Assembly (NCBI GenBank): GCA_003024785.1
Contig: PUQB01000238.1
Coordinates: 236,193 to 300,192 of the forward strand
Direction of reading: 5' to 3'
DNA: 64,000 nt
Origin: Selaginella tamariscina
Taxonomy: Eukaryota; Streptophyta; Lycopodiopsida; Selaginellales; Selaginellaceae
Shown: one piece after another, positions 12,441 through 24,400 of the stretch
How positions within the stretch are numbered: the first letter of the stretch is position 1
Layout of the letters: every line of letters starts with the position of its first letter
Position numbers and translations under genes: made by a program
The notes under the pieces: generated by a model
Database searches by the model: none
The model's input: the letters and a program-made list of their open reading frames with translations, nothing else
Told to the model about the DNA's origin: nothing

Positions 12441-13080
12441 TTTCAAAATAAATAGGAAGCGCATTGATCAACCATGGTTGCTATCAAACTAACTTTTGTC
12501 ACATCACGTGGACAAGTAAAAACATGGAAACTAGATTCACTAGTCAAGCACCTGAGGGTAGGCTGCGAATCGAGATTGAAAGATGCTCGAAATATATGCC
12601 TTGTTCCATCCAGTGTCACGTTCTCGGATCTAAAGGTTGCTAGATACGACAAGAACCTGGGGTGGTTTTGTCGACTTGTAGATAATGACGTCCACGTGTT
12701 CACTAATGATGTCGACCGTGGAGTTCTTCTTCAACTAAATGAAAGCCCATCTATGGAGGGGATCTAAGTAGATGTTACTTCAAGGATCTCAATACTCATC
12801 GAGTAGGTGTATTTGCAGCAGATTTTGCTTCACAATACAGAAACATCCACAAGTGAAACAATTGTCCCTCTTCTTATTGAAGAAGAACACAGCGACATCA
12901 TTAGGGAGATTGAGAGAGTGGCTCGGTCCCAAGTTTCTTTATAGATCATGTTCAATTTGTTTAAAAAACTTTGGAAGCTAGAAGAGTGTGTCAAGAACAT
13001 TAGAATAGCTACAGTTGGGGTCACACATGTTTGATTCTGACTGCAGAAGAAAATCACTTATTGTTTTGTCAGTTGCACAT
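12441..13080 (+). pseudogene. Unrecognised decayed coding tract
   Basis: The frame 12474-12767 (97 codons) starts MVAIKLTFVTSRGQVKTWKL and has balanced composition and higher GC than the flanks. It ends with a stop, but a similar protein-like character continues in another frame (about 12830-13040) with IVPLLIEEEHSDIIREIERV. I do not recognise the family. It is downstream of the palindrome clusters inside the TIR transposon, so it could be a captured gene fragment or a remnant of a transposon-encoded protein. Confidence 0.35.
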
Positions 13081-13559
13081 GTGGCATCCTATGCTGCAAA
13101 TAAGCCACAAGAAAATGATGTTGGATGATAGGATTTATGAGTGTAGGGTTATGTATTGCAACGTTAACCCAACTTCAATTATAGGTCATTCAACTAGGAA
13201 CGTGTAGCTGAGCTCATGGAGAAGATGAAGGATAACAATTTTTACACCGTCCATATAATGCTGTTTGTGCCCATACTATGAAAGAAAGAAAGGCACTGAG
13301 ATAATGTAGGTGACAACACTAGAACAAATCACGAAGATCCAGGCGGAGAATAAAAATCAATTAAGTATTACATTATCAGTGGCCAACACACGATAACGAC
13401 AGCCCAACAACTTTTGGATGAACACAATAAAGGAATGATGGCAACAAAAACTTTTAGAGCATACCCGTGAGAAGTTGACAAAAAGATCAGCATTTTTAGC
13501 TAAGCAATCTCACAACCAAGTAGTACCATAAGTTATTCGGCGGAATGGGACGTTGCCAA
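13081..13559 (+). other. Continuation of the decayed coding tract, no readable product
   Basis: Purine-rich, moderately GC DNA with frequent stops in all frames. It looks like old coding sequence in the same direction as 12474-12767, but I cannot assign a product. Confidence 0.3.
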
Positions 13560-13970
13560 TGTCAAGCCAGATCCCAGGAATAAGGAAGTGAGCAAGATTT
13601 TAAGAACAAGGAGCTTGACTCAGAAGCAAAACAAGAAATGACAGGGAGCATGAAGGAACTAGGAACCAGGAACAAGACAAGAGCATGAGGCAAGGAGCAA
13701 AACAAGACAAGATTGATCATAAAAAGACTGGTGTTGATAGTAACTGATTGTATAGCAATTAGGTCGGAGCTTTTATGCTCACAACTCCAAGAGCTAATCT
13801 AGGCTGCATGCATCTAAAAGTGGCTGCATGCATGCAGAGGCTAAGATGAGTCCACATGTCCCTTATCCTCTAGGCATATCCTGTGGCATATCCTATAGGC
13901 ATATCCTGTAGGAATAATCCTATAACCCGTATCTCGTATCCGGAATCTTATATCCTATATCGGTCGTGAG
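13560..13970 (-). mobile_element. Solo LTR of the chromovirus family
   Basis: Begins TGTCAAGCC and ends near GGTCGTGA, matching the LTRs of the chromovirus at 30196-30630 and 35644-36093 over their whole length. Flanks GCCAA (13555-13559) and GCCGA (13970-13974) match at four of five positions, suggesting a mutated 5-bp target duplication. It keeps the TTGATAGTAACTGATT block (13734-13749) and the short ATATCCTGTAGG tandem motifs. The orientation is opposite to the plus strand by comparison with the coding chromovirus. It shows that the family was active after the TIR transposon formed. Confidence 0.8.
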
Positions 13971-14079
13971 CCGACACCAACCACTACAACAGCAAAATAT
14001 GGGAGAAGTTCAAACACATGTGATCCATGTGGAAAAATCTTGAGCGACCACAACGAGCTACTGCATGAAGAGAACAAAA

Positions 14080-15770
14080 TGCAGAATACCGGGTAAGAAA
14101 ATTGTTGTGGCGGGATTTATCTCACCAGTATATTAATCTATCTCTTTTTAAATCTTCAGAGAGTTGAAGAAATTATAGCAATTGATTTTGCCCAAGTGGG
14201 CGGGAAAGAAACATTCTTTCTGATGATATTAATTTCTTGCCCCGAGAATAGGTCTTTGCCAAATGAGTGGGGATTATGGAATCGTTTGCAAAAGGAACAC
14301 TGAAGAAGAAGCAGGAAAGTGAAGGGGAGCCCTCAGAGAAGTTGCAGAGAAACCCAGTAAGACGACGAAGGCTAAGTCTGTTCAATCTGCAAAGGATGTA
14401 ACAACAATTTCAAGCTCACATGGTTGAAGCCTTTGAACGGAACAATGGGGAAGGAGATGGATGTCTTAGCTGATTTGGTGGTTGATGGCAAACTACAAAT
14501 TAATAATAGCAGCCCAACCTCTCCTTTTCATCTCAAGGCAATGGAGCTAAAGATGATTAGGCACTTCAAGGAGTGGTTGGGAATACACTGTCATAAACTG
14601 GGTTGGACCTTGGCTTCAACATACGAAGAGGTCAGCAAATATGTGCATGTGACAGACGATGATATGCTTGTCCAATGAGTGAACCAATCGGAAGATCTGG
14701 GCAAGAATCTATTGCACGCCAACACCAAAAAGGAGAACATCGCAATGACACCTTCTCTTATGGCAGTCCTTCAATAGCAGAGAATCGAGTTGAACCTTAT
14801 AAAGGAGGATGCTATGAATCATGACAAGCCCTACAAATGTTTGTTGTCGGATTCGGAGACTTTATGGGGTAACATCATTGCCTGCAGAAAACCGTTTCAA
14901 ATGTTTGTGATGGACTGGCGGGTGTTAAAAATCCTACGTCAGATAAGGCACTAGAGGATTTGGTGAAGAAACTTAGCTGTGCAAGCATGTACAAAGAAGG
15001 TATTTATTATTAAATTTTTACATGCTTTTCTGATACCTACGTTTTCAAGTATTTTATTTCTTGATTTTTGCTCATGTCATCGATACTTTTACCTTTGTCT
15101 TCGCTCAGAAGAATAGACATCGTTTGGACTGGATTTTATAGGAATGATGCTGATTCCAAGTGTATTGATATGGCTATTCACTTGGTTGTCAAGAATGTGT
15201 CAAACAATTTTAAACTTCTAAATGACTGGCTAGGCATCTGTTTTCACTCCAATGAGCTTGAAACCTCCATCTGATACACTGATAGCTAAGAGGGACATAT
15301 TCAATAATGTACATTATCCAAACATTACAAGTTAGACTACACAAAGCATTGTCAACTTGATCAGGGGTCCTCACAGTGATGCATGGGTTTTTGACTACTG
15401 CACTAGGGAATCCGTTTTGAATGAGTGTTACTTTTGAGATATGTGTATGTTTGTTGTTGAAAAGGATAAGACCATGGTTGAGGACTTGAACAGTGGATAG
15501 AGAGGTTCTCAACTGACTACCCTAACAAACCCATATAAGAGTATTTAGGAAAGTTTTTCTCTCGAGAAATGTGATAGCTCTAAGGAGGAATCTGGTTTAA
15601 TGTCGGAGTCTGAGAACGATCTTGAACCAGATATTAGACCAAAAGTTATCTCAAGGAGTATAGAACATTCACTTACTCCATTAACCATGGAAACATCAAT
15701 AGAAGAAAACGGAAGATATTCAACGATCTTCTAAGTGGTTAAAACCTTCTTCACTTTACTTAGAAGGTAA
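14080..15770 (+). pseudogene. Unrecognised decayed coding tract with two readable pieces
   Basis: Frame 14424-14678 gives an 84-residue peptide with MELKMIRHFKEWLGIHCHK and STYEEVSKYVHVTDDDMLV; frame 15068-15274 gives RIDIVWTGFYRNDADSKC. Later, about 15255-15735, another frame gives IRGPHSDAWVFDYCTRES and an acidic end. The stretches look like real protein sequence broken by stops and frameshifts, on the plus strand, possibly with introns (an AT-rich break at 15000-15060). I cannot assign a family or function. Confidence 0.35.
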
Positions 15771-17502
15771 CAGTGAAGAAGAATTATTAATGAATTATTA
15801 GAGTGACAAATAGCTTTAAATTAATGTAACATAAGGCATTTTTGTATATTTCGTTTATATTTGTACAGAAAATAAATTCTCAAGGATTAAGGAAGCTTTT
15901 AGTTCAAACATGGGTCACACATTAACAAGGTAAATAATATACCTTGCTAATTATAAGGCCAGCTAACTATCATTTTGCAGATGTAATGAAACAATTAAGA
16001 ACATGGATTTTCAGTAGTGGCATGAGGTAAGAGAGGGGTTTGGCGAAAATTTCTTGTGTCACATGTCAGAATGACAGAGTTCATACAGGAAATAGATAAT
16101 AATGCAGCTCAAAACATCCTTACTATGGGGACCACTTCAGTTTTTGCATCACCATTTCTATTGCCTTCAATTCCTAAATCACTTTCTTTAGCACTTGTAA
16201 TATCTGAATCTTGTAAGGATGATGTATAAGTAAATGATAAAGGGATATGCAACAATAGCGTCAAAAGAAATAAAGTGAAAGGGACCAAACAAATGAGTTG
16301 CAAGCATTTGAGAGGCAACACTACCTCTTGTTACCCATGGTCATATTGTGTTTTTTGGATGTCAATGGTGTTTTGCATCATCAACAAAGGCCTGAGGACA
16401 GAGAAAAAGAAATCAAACAGGGAGATTTCATTTGTTGTCATGGTAAATTACGACATGATATCATTTTTTTGTCCGGGTTTTAAATCGTCTCTTTCAAAAA
16501 GCTTAAGGAGATGAGTGCACTTGAGGGGATTTGGTCATGCATGCAATTTCACAACTTGACACTGCTGCTGAATTTGCTTAACAAACATTATAGTGTTGCA
16601 GAAGAAGTGATTCATAAAGATTGGATTTTTGACCAATGAATATGTTATAACCTCGAATTTTATGATGTAAAAAGAAAGCAAGCCATACTTCTTCAAGAAT
16701 GAAAGATTAATTGAGCTTCATTAGGAAATCAATTAATTAAGGATAATGAAGAACACACATATCTTAGTGGTAGATGACTCTCCTTAAAAGGCTATGCTCA
16801 ACCAAAATATTGCTTGTATCCATCCAATCACTTTCAACCCATATTTTGATATTAATACCATGGATGAGCTAGTGAACAATTTGGATATGTGCCTCAGAAA
16901 GAAGAATTTGAAAACTTTTGTGAGTAATATCCACCATATAAAACATACCCTGACGCTTTTCTTTCTCGCGATTTTGAATTTTATAAATTAAATAAGAGCA
17001 ATTGGGCGCTCTACAATATTATTATTATTAAGGAACGTCATTTTTAGATAAACCTTTATGCACTCCTATTCTTATCATAACTTATGTATTAACAAGGATG
17101 GCAACTCTTAATTGCATTCGTGAGAGTGTTAGGTGATGGCAACAACATAAAGATATTGACCAAAATGATTCGATTAATCCGGAGAGTGATGACTTACACA
17201 AAATGAGGAGATTTCTCTATATGATTAAAGAGAAATTATTTACAAATATATTAATAGGTTGATTTCATTTGTAATTATGTTTGATAGTATTTTTTAATTA
17301 TTGTAAAATATTTTTACAATGAAGAATAATATGAATATTCTAAGATATTTTAGGAATATTCCTTACTAAGTAAGGTTAATGAAGGATTAATTTGTTAATT
17401 AATTAATATTTAAGGCTTAATTATATATTTATTAAATAATTAATTAATAATTAAAACTTAAGTATTAATTAGCAATTTATTTTATATTCCATTTTCATGT
17501 AT
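15771..17502. other. AT-rich right part of the TIR transposon, no supported gene
   Basis: AT-rich DNA. Small frames at 16109-16321 (minus) and 16794-16991 (plus) have no recognisable domains. The last 250 bases before the right TIR are very AT-rich with repeated TTAATTAATTA-like strings, comparable in character with the left subterminal region. Confidence 0.5.
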
Positions 17503-17527
17503 CATGCTCATTTTAGTTACAACGTGC
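17503..17527 (-). repeat. Right terminal inverted repeat of the TIR transposon
   Basis: Reverse complement of 5171-5195, ending TTTTAGTTACAACGTGC, followed at once by the target duplication ATAAATAT (17528-17535). Confidence 0.85.
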
Positions 17528-17574
17528 ATAAATATGTTAAGCAGTTGGTTTGAAGATCCAATGTAATCAAAGTA

Positions 17575-18250
17575 TGGTTGACGGTGGTCAGACATCGTTA
17601 AATGGCCAGTAGGCAGGGACAAGTGACGAGACGAAGTGCCGAATAAGGAAGGTACCGCAAGTACGAACTGATGGCGACAGATATCAGGCGGCAGCGTAAC
17701 TAGGCTAGATCCGATCTTCCAAACCAACTACCCAGGGTACGTAGGACAACACGTGTGAGAGAGGCACATAAATGAGACAAACAGGACTCTATCACAAGGC
17801 GACAGACCAGTAAGAAGGTGCCACCTGTACCTAGGGTCTAGTGCTAGGTAACCCACTATATAAGCAGGAAGGCTGGTATTGGGTCGGGGTCTTTTGGGAG
17901 TCAAGTTTGCATCTTGTATCTTGCTCCTTTGTCGGAGATAGTTTGTACTCAGACAGGCAATATAATATATCCATACTCCTTCTATTCCCCTTAGAAGCGG
18001 GGATTCCGCGCTTGTCCCACTCCTAGGCTGAGCAACGCTCTCTGCAAAACCACCATAGTGGAACTCCCCTACCCTGTACACGAGCCCTCACGGCGTCCAG
18101 GTAGAGGCCTCCAACACCTTCCAATACTTTCGAGGTAAGGCCGGCTTGCCGGTTTGAACCCCCGGAGTTGGATGCTCTCCACAGTGTCCTGGCGACCACT
18201 GAGGCTTCCTGAGAAGTACCACATCTGGCCTGTGGAGCCCCCGACGACCA
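17575..18250 (+). repeat. 5' LTR of the gag-protease element
   Basis: 676 bases, TGGTTGACGG to CCCGACGACCA, closely matching 24401-25071. Contains a TATA box near 17857, a CTCCTTCTATTCCCCTT-type pyrimidine tract, and GCAATATAATATATCC, which could act in polyadenylation. Confidence 0.88.
17857..17864 (+). promoter_or_regulatory. Predicted LTR TATA box
   Basis: TATATAAG within CCCACTATATAAGCAGG, conserved in the 3' LTR at 24685-24692. Position in the middle of the LTR fits a U3/R boundary shortly downstream. Confidence 0.55.
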
Positions 18251-19739
18251 TTTGTGGTGACCACGGAGGGATAGATAGTACACACGAATGGAGTTCATTG
18301 TAGCAAGCAAAGTTGCGGCCTGAAGGAGAGCCGGGATTAACTCGTTCAAACAAATAGAGATCGACGAGCAATAGCTGGCCAGGAGGATGCGACGGGCCAG
18401 CCGAGGGAGGTTGATGGAAGGTGGCGAGGCACCTCGGTTGCCTCAATCGGCCCTGCCTCACCTACCCGAGGGAACAACATAAATACCGCATGGTCGAATC
18501 TTCGAGTAGTGATAGACTCGGCACACCAGCGGCAGAGGCGGTCGCACGCCACCAATGACAAAGAAGGATATGAAGAAATCACAGCACGTCTGGAAATCAG
18601 TCCATGTACAACAGCATGCATGTATGAACAGCACCGGATGGGCGACTTCGCCCGACAATAACCTACGATGCAGAATGGGATGGATGGCAGGACGATGGAA
18701 GCCCTCCACCTCTCGACGTAGGCGAAAGTGACGGCCATGATGAGCCCCCACAACCAAAGAACAGAACCCGTGGAGGAAACCCACACAGGACAACCCCAAG
18801 AAAGAGCAGGCCTGCGACGGAGGCAGGAATCTCGAGGGGGCGAAAGCAACACGGATAACGACAGGGGACGTGAGCTAGAAGTTCAGCATGGCCAGTGCCA
18901 CGACGGACGTAAGATAGGAAACCGAGGGCCACCATCACCCACTAGGGTGAGGTGGGGGCCCGTGGCTGCCTGGAAAGAGGGGAGGAAGAGCCTCATCCGG
19001 AAGGCCCCCGTAGGGAGGGCATCAATTGCCAATAAGGCAACCTCTGCACCAGGAGTTCAGCCGATCGGAGCAGGCCAGGGTGGTTACAGGATGAGAACCC
19101 AAGGCTTCGGAAGGCCAGGGTACACATGGGACGACCACCTACTCGAAGGCGACTGGACGTTGACGAACTGATGGACTGGGAGGAGGTACTAGAAAGAGGG
19201 GCCGCATAGTGGCCACTCTGGACAAGGGATGAGAGGATTTCGTCCAAGGGCAAGAGAGATTCACCCGAGCGACCAGTATCGCACGGGCCTCACGAGGGAA
19301 ATCCGCCAGAACACACGGTAGAGCCGCAACCATCACCAAACGAGGGGATACCGTCTAGGGCGAGGAGGATTTGCCATATCAATCACGACCGTCTAGACAT
19401 CGCGGGGGGATTCCGCACATGGTCCAACAAAACCACTCACTAGATGAGGGAATACCATCTAGCCGAGGTAAGCCGCACCACACCAGCCATCAGGTTGGTC
19501 CCGCGGAGGGGGCCCCCGAGGGACAGTCGGGAGGAGCCCGTCCTTGTCACCCACCCTCAACGAGAGGGCAGGGCCACGAGGAAGGAGAAAGGTACCCGCA
19601 GAATACCGGGACGTGGACTACACCACATCCGAAGCGGAGGGTCTAGATTGGAGCACTTCTCTGGCGCAACGGAACGCCATGGGAACCGACCCGGTTCCTT
19701 ACTAGCCCGCGCGCTCAATCGGATGCAGGAGAGCACCGT

Positions 19740-20090
19740 ACAGTGTCCTTACCCGCATTCCGTGGAGCAAAGGGGGAAGACGCAAACCAACACGTACACA
19801 AGTTCGAACAGGTGTGTGAACTTCGGAGTGTAATCGACAATCACAAGAAGCTGAGTGCATTCGCATGCACTCTGAACAAGAGGCACACGCCTGGTGGATG
19901 CATTCACGAGGCAAACAAAGAGCTCACTGGGAAACTGCACGAGGGCGTTTCTGGATACCTTCATGGAGGAAAAGAGTGAAGAGGAGGTGATCCACAAGCT
20001 AACGAGCTTGAAACAGAAAGCAGGAGAGTTGGTCGACGAATACACGATCCACATGCTAGGGTACATCGCCCGCTAAGAGACGCCCCAGTT
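19740..20090 (+). pseudogene. Gag (retrotransposon capsid) of the 17.6-25.1 kb element
   Basis: Two adjoining frames. 19743-19979 reads LPAFRGAKGEDANQHVHKFE; 19894-20076 reads AFLDTFMEEKSEEEVIHKLT then KQKAGELVDEYTIHMLGYIA. These match the character of the plant Retrotrans_gag domain, in which a short helical core ends in a run like SLKQ..GESL..Y. The product would be the capsid that packages element RNA. The frame changes near 19.9-19.98 kb, so the gene is broken. A basic tail with KKAEKREAERRQERK follows at about 20.18-20.22 kb. Confidence 0.7.
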
Positions 20091-20435
20091 GACCTGACCA
20101 AGAAAATGTGGTACCAAAAGGGACTGCGGCCGGAGATTCCAAGTGGATGACACCGAACGTTCACAAACTACTCCGGTACACCAAGAAGGCTGAGAAGAGG
20201 GAAGCTGAAAGACGCCAAGAAAGGAAGACGCAGGACAAATCGGAACGCAGAGGGGGCAAATGACACCACCTCGGATGAGGAAAACCTCTCTAATGCTCCA
20301 AAGCCGGCCAGAAGGGAGAAACAGTCGGGAGCCAAGGGGCACATGCAGCTGCAGCGGGGGGAAACCCAATGAGGGGCCACATGAAAGGAAGACTTATCCA
20401 CAACACTGGCTCAAATGGGATACACCGCACGTGGG

Positions 20436-20515
20436 ACAAGTACTGCCGGGTATGTAACTTCCGCAGGTCTCACACATGGACGATTGCTACCAGCTGGTCG
20501 AACTCCTGAGCAATA
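20436..20515 (+). pseudogene. Gag C-terminal zinc-like motif
   Basis: Reads YCRVCNFRRSHT, then after a frame slip DDCYQLVELLSN. This is the spacing and character of the C..H...GH.T..C..LK motif found at the end of Athila/Tat-type gag proteins, with one frameshift in the middle. Confidence 0.55.
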
Positions 20516-21234
20516 GGCTACCACAGCGGCCGCACTGACGGTAGAGCGGGGGACCGAAGGGGGTGTAGATGGCCGAAGGAGTTACGGCCGCAGGACGGAG
20601 GGGATAATCAACTATGTAGAGGTCCCGTTCGGAGACCGGAATTGTAGGTCCATTCCCACGAGCGGCAACCATATTGACCCAGGTATGGCGATAGAGAGAG
20701 ACGGCCAAAACGCAAGGAGGTGTTGTGCACACTTTGCGGAGGCCCACACCCGCTCTACCATGTTCATGGGTATCATTAATCAAACCAATGCTAGAGGCGC
20801 AAGTAGCCGGCATCGCCAAGGGAGTAACGGGCAGATCCCCGCTAACCCAACGCCAACCCCGCACCGCAAGTAAACCAAGTAACGGTCGTACTGCCAGAAC
20901 AGGATGATGGGACAAACATAGTACCGCAGGCTCCCTTAGCGGACGAAACAACAAGGGCGGAGAACCAGGGAATGCGAAGGCGCGAAAAGAGGAAACAGGC
21001 AACAAAACCCCAGTATTAAAGCAGTGGGTAAGGAAGCAAACTGAAGGACTAACCGTCTCGGGACCCGTGGAGCCAGTCAAGGCCAAGAATTGCTAAGAAA
21101 GGTAAGGAGACGGCGAAACCATGCCTTCAGAAGGAGAGAGGCCCAGACGTTGTCAGAACAAGAAATGCCGCTGATTCCCACCACACGATGGGGGAATCGG
21201 GCACGACCAGCAACAAGGCCCCACCAAGAGGCAC

Positions 21235-21560
21235 TGCAACCATAGTGGACTACATAAACAACGTACCAACCATTTCGGTTCGCATGGCGGGTCACACAAT
21301 CAGCAAGGTGATTATAGATGGGGGTTGGCAATCAACATCATGTCAGCAAAGCTCCACATGGAGCTGCGTATGCCAACTCCGAAGCCTACTCCCTTTCAGG
21401 TATGCATGGCAAATCAGGCCAAGGTGGCACCTAAGGCATCTTAAGGGCAATAGAAGTTGAGATCCAAACTATCAAATTTTGATCAACGTTGTGGTCCTAA
21501 ACATGCACGCTAGAGGGGGATTCAACCTACTCCTCGATCGACCCTAGCTCAGGGGTGCGA
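21235..21560 (+). pseudogene. Aspartic protease of the 17.6-25.1 kb element
   Basis: Reads TISKVIIDGG, the catalytic D-G-G region, then after a one-base slip AINIMSAKLHMELRMP, and later GILRAIEVEIQTIKF and VVVLNMHARGGFNLLLDRP. This is the usual layout of plant Ty3/gypsy proteases, which cleave the gag-pol precursor. It has at least two frameshifts and a stop, so it is not functional. Normally reverse transcriptase follows within a few hundred bases; here I see none. Confidence 0.72.
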
Positions 21561-21599
21561 AGGTGCAGCACAACGGGAGCACCAACAGATAAGATTCCA

Positions 21600-23560
21600 A
21601 ACCAGACGGGCGATAAGGTTCATACCTACAGGCCAAACCCAGGGCCCCGCACAGAAATTTAGGGCGCTGGAATACCATGAGCCAAGCAGGCACGAGGATG
21701 GAACGAGGGCACAACAGCGACCCCGCAGGCCGACCTCAGGATCGGGTCGCTCCAGGCAAGAGGCCTATCATCAAAAGGCAGCTCAACATGAACAAACCAA
21801 GGATCGCAGGGGGAGAAACCAAAGCCCAAAACTATCCAGCACAAAACACTGGTTCACCGACCACCAAGACGATTCCAGAGGGCCCATTTGGACACCCCAG
21901 TCAGACAATCACACCAATCAAGCAAAGCTGCCCCAAGCCCGGTATCAGTATGGACCAATAGCCCTATATCGGTTCTGGCCTCAACGGCAAGTACCCACTA
22001 CCACGGACGATCGGAGATCAACCCTGGAAGTGGGGGGCGGGAGAAGCTCCGGCATAGATCCTCCCTGGTAGAGTAGGACGCGAAGTCCCAGAGCGGGGAC
22101 GCACGAGGCCAATATGGGGAAGAAGCGACAGGAAGGGATCAATGTAAGGCTCTACAGTTAGAGCCAGGATGGGCCCCACCAGGCACCATCAAAACCACCA
22201 CAATCGACAATAACGGACAAGTACCACGACGAGTAGCCGAGAGTAGCCGCTCTGGCCACCCAGATGGAGCACAGGCCGAGGAATCCCAGGGCAGGGCAAT
22301 CGAACCACAAGGTAACACAACAGGGAAGATGGATCTCCAAACGCACATGTGGCCAGCTACAGGATCAATGGTTCACGAGGTTGGAACGCATGCGTGAGGC
22401 ACGTACTATGAAGACAATGATGGTCGGGCAACGCCATCATTGCGTATATAGGCAAGGGATAGATGCTCCAGTCACCTCGGAGGAATGTCACAAGGACTGC
22501 CATGACACCTAATATTCGGGAAGGAGGTGTACAGTGCCACACTTCCACTACCATGACCATAGGGTGGACGGAGAGGAATCAGTCAGTGGTAAACAAAGAG
22601 ATTCGCGTGATCATCAAGGGGGAAAATCAGCAAAACTAGTGTCGCCCAAGCCTCCAGGTTCCAAGGAATTAATCGGGCGACCCCAACGTCGGCGAGTCAG
22701 GAAACAGCTGCAGTTGGATGAATTCTTCGACCTTCCATGGGGAGAAGTGGAGGACCCAAGATTCACTGAGAAGGCCAGACATTTCTCCAATCTGCAGAAC
22801 TAGTAGCTAGTCAAACCGGGCACAAGGGAATACAGTTCTGACGGATGGGAGCGCAGTCTTCGCATTATGTTTGACAACTAGTGATAGTCTTCCGACTACC
22901 AGAGGACGACCTCGCCCTAGGGGAATGCTCGGACATAGAGGTTCAACAGCCCGCCACACAGGAACACATGACTCGAGGCATACAAGCAAAGGAGAAAGCA
23001 GTCAAGTTTATAACGCTAGTGGCCTTCATGTTTATGAGAAGAACAGGGAGTCGGATCACCAGGCGGTTGGCGAACGGTCTTTGCAGGGCCTGGGAAGGAG
23101 TTGCGGTAATTGGGCTAACTGTCTTAAGCAGTACCTGGTTCCGGCTCTAACTAGTGGAATTCATGGAGTTCGGACCGGTACTGAGCAAGGCTCCCCACGG
23201 CAGGCCATATTGCTATTATAACCCAACCTCGTTCGGTCGACAACAGTTAAAGCACCACCACTCTAAATGAGGGACAAAGAACAGAGAAGGGAAGGACAGC
23301 ACAGCGATAGGGAACAGCCAGAACCCCTGGCATCAACAGAGGAATAGGCAAAAGGTAGCCCCTTTCGGACCAGGAATCACCAAGGTATGGGACGTCGGAA
23401 CCCATACACGCGATTCCCCTGGCTGTAGGATCCCGCTACCCGGAATCCCCGGCAAAACAACCAAGCAATCAAGGAAGACAAGTCCGAAGACAAGTGCAAG
23501 AGTAACTACCAACATTCCAGGCCGACAGACGATGGACCTCCACGGCCTATACTGAGCTCG
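21600..23560 (+). other. Decayed GC-rich interior of the gag-protease element, no assignable domain
   Basis: All six frames hold many short open stretches because of high GC. None shows reverse transcriptase (YxDD), RNase H (DAS, TDHK) or integrase (HHCC, D-D-E) motifs. Glutamine, arginine and proline are common. Not annotated as genes. Confidence 0.5.
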
Positions 23561-23564
23561 CGGA

Positions 23565-24370
23565 GGCCTTCGCCAACTAAAGGAAGCCATGGCAGTATAT
23601 GACAACCTCAACCTCCCAGCGGTGGCGAAAGAACACGATGACATAGTACGAACTCACGGAACAATGGTAGGAAGCTCGGGAGGTTACCCAAAAGGCTAAG
23701 GAACTACTGAGTCAAGGGGGCCGACTGTGTATGTTAACACTAAAAAGAAAAAGGACACATGGGAACGCTGGAGCGAGAGGAGAGCGGAATTCTGAAGGCT
23801 ATACAGTGAGTGCGAAACCCTCCTAGGGCTACTCAATGACTAGCCACCACAGCTAGGTCATAGTAGAAAAGGAACAATAGATACTTGAACGAAATCCTAG
23901 TTAGAGCGAAGGTGTGGGGATCTGTGGAAGCACAAGCAGAACTGACGGTGGTCAGAGAGGAGTTGCGAATGAGGGCTCAACTCGCAAAGGCCATTACCAC
24001 ACCTACGGCCAGCCAACCGGAACTCCTACTCAGGAAGCCAGAGGCGAGCGATACAGGGCCATCAAGCACAGGACAGGAGCATGGCTCAACTAGGGAACCG
24101 GACACACCACGAATCACCGCCGCAGAACTAAGGGAGCACGCCACTACCAAGCTCAATCCTCACAGCAAGGGAACAGGAGCTGCAATACTCGCGAGAACGA
24201 ACTCAGAACCTGGAGGGTCAGCTCAAGCAGGTTCGGGAGCAACATGCAGGGTCCAAGGCAAAGCTCCGGAGGGCGATCGCGCTACAAGAGGACCACGCTA
24301 GCCGCAACGGAGAATGAAATCGCCATGTACCGGGAGCTCCAAGGGGTGGATGTCTAGAGCACATGGCCCG
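23565..24370 (+). pseudogene. Coiled-coil-like third reading frame of the gag-protease element
   Basis: Several frames read as charged helix-forming protein: AVYDNLNLPAVAKEHDDIV (about 23590), WERWSERRAEF and RLYSECETLLGLLND (about 23765-23840), and, nearest the 3' LTR, EQELQYSRERTQNLEGQLKQ then AKLRRAIALQEDHASRNG (about 24170-24310). The pattern of E/R/Q/L with heptad-like spacing suggests a coiled coil. Stops and slips break it. I do not recognise the family. Extra ORFs near the 3' LTR occur in some plant gypsy elements, so it may be an element-specific accessory protein, but this is inference. Confidence 0.45.
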
Positions 24371-24400
24371 AGGACGTGCCAACAAATAAGTCCGGGCATC

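Larger units (their letters stand above)
5171..17527. mobile_element. 12.4-kb TIR DNA transposon, hAT-like by target duplication
   Basis: Both ends carry the same 25-bp terminal inverted repeat without mismatch (starts GCACGTTGTAACTAAAATGA), at 5171-5195 and 17503-17527. The 8-bp direct repeat ATAAATAT lies immediately outside, at 5163-5170 and 17528-17535. An 8-bp duplication with T at position 2 and A at position 7 fits the hAT superfamily (nTnnnnAn); a Mutator-like element would usually give 9 bp. No hAT dimerisation domain or other transposase motif is visible, so class is by ends only and the element may be non-autonomous. Inside are palindrome clusters, decayed unrecognised coding tracts on both strands, simple repeats and a solo LTR. 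It sits in the internal region of the outer retrotransposon. Confidence 0.8.

Noticed and set aside
17521..17536. 9-bp target duplication (ATAAATATG), which would suggest a Mutator-like element
   Set aside because: The G at 5171 is needed to complete the 25-bp inverted repeat with C at 17527, so the shared duplication is 8 bp. I keep Mutator-like as a lesser alternative.
18023..18938. Long minus-strand ORFs in the gag-protease element (up to 168 codons)
   Set aside because: High-GC shadow frames opposite the plus-strand leader. The coding sense of the element is plus, shown by gag and protease.
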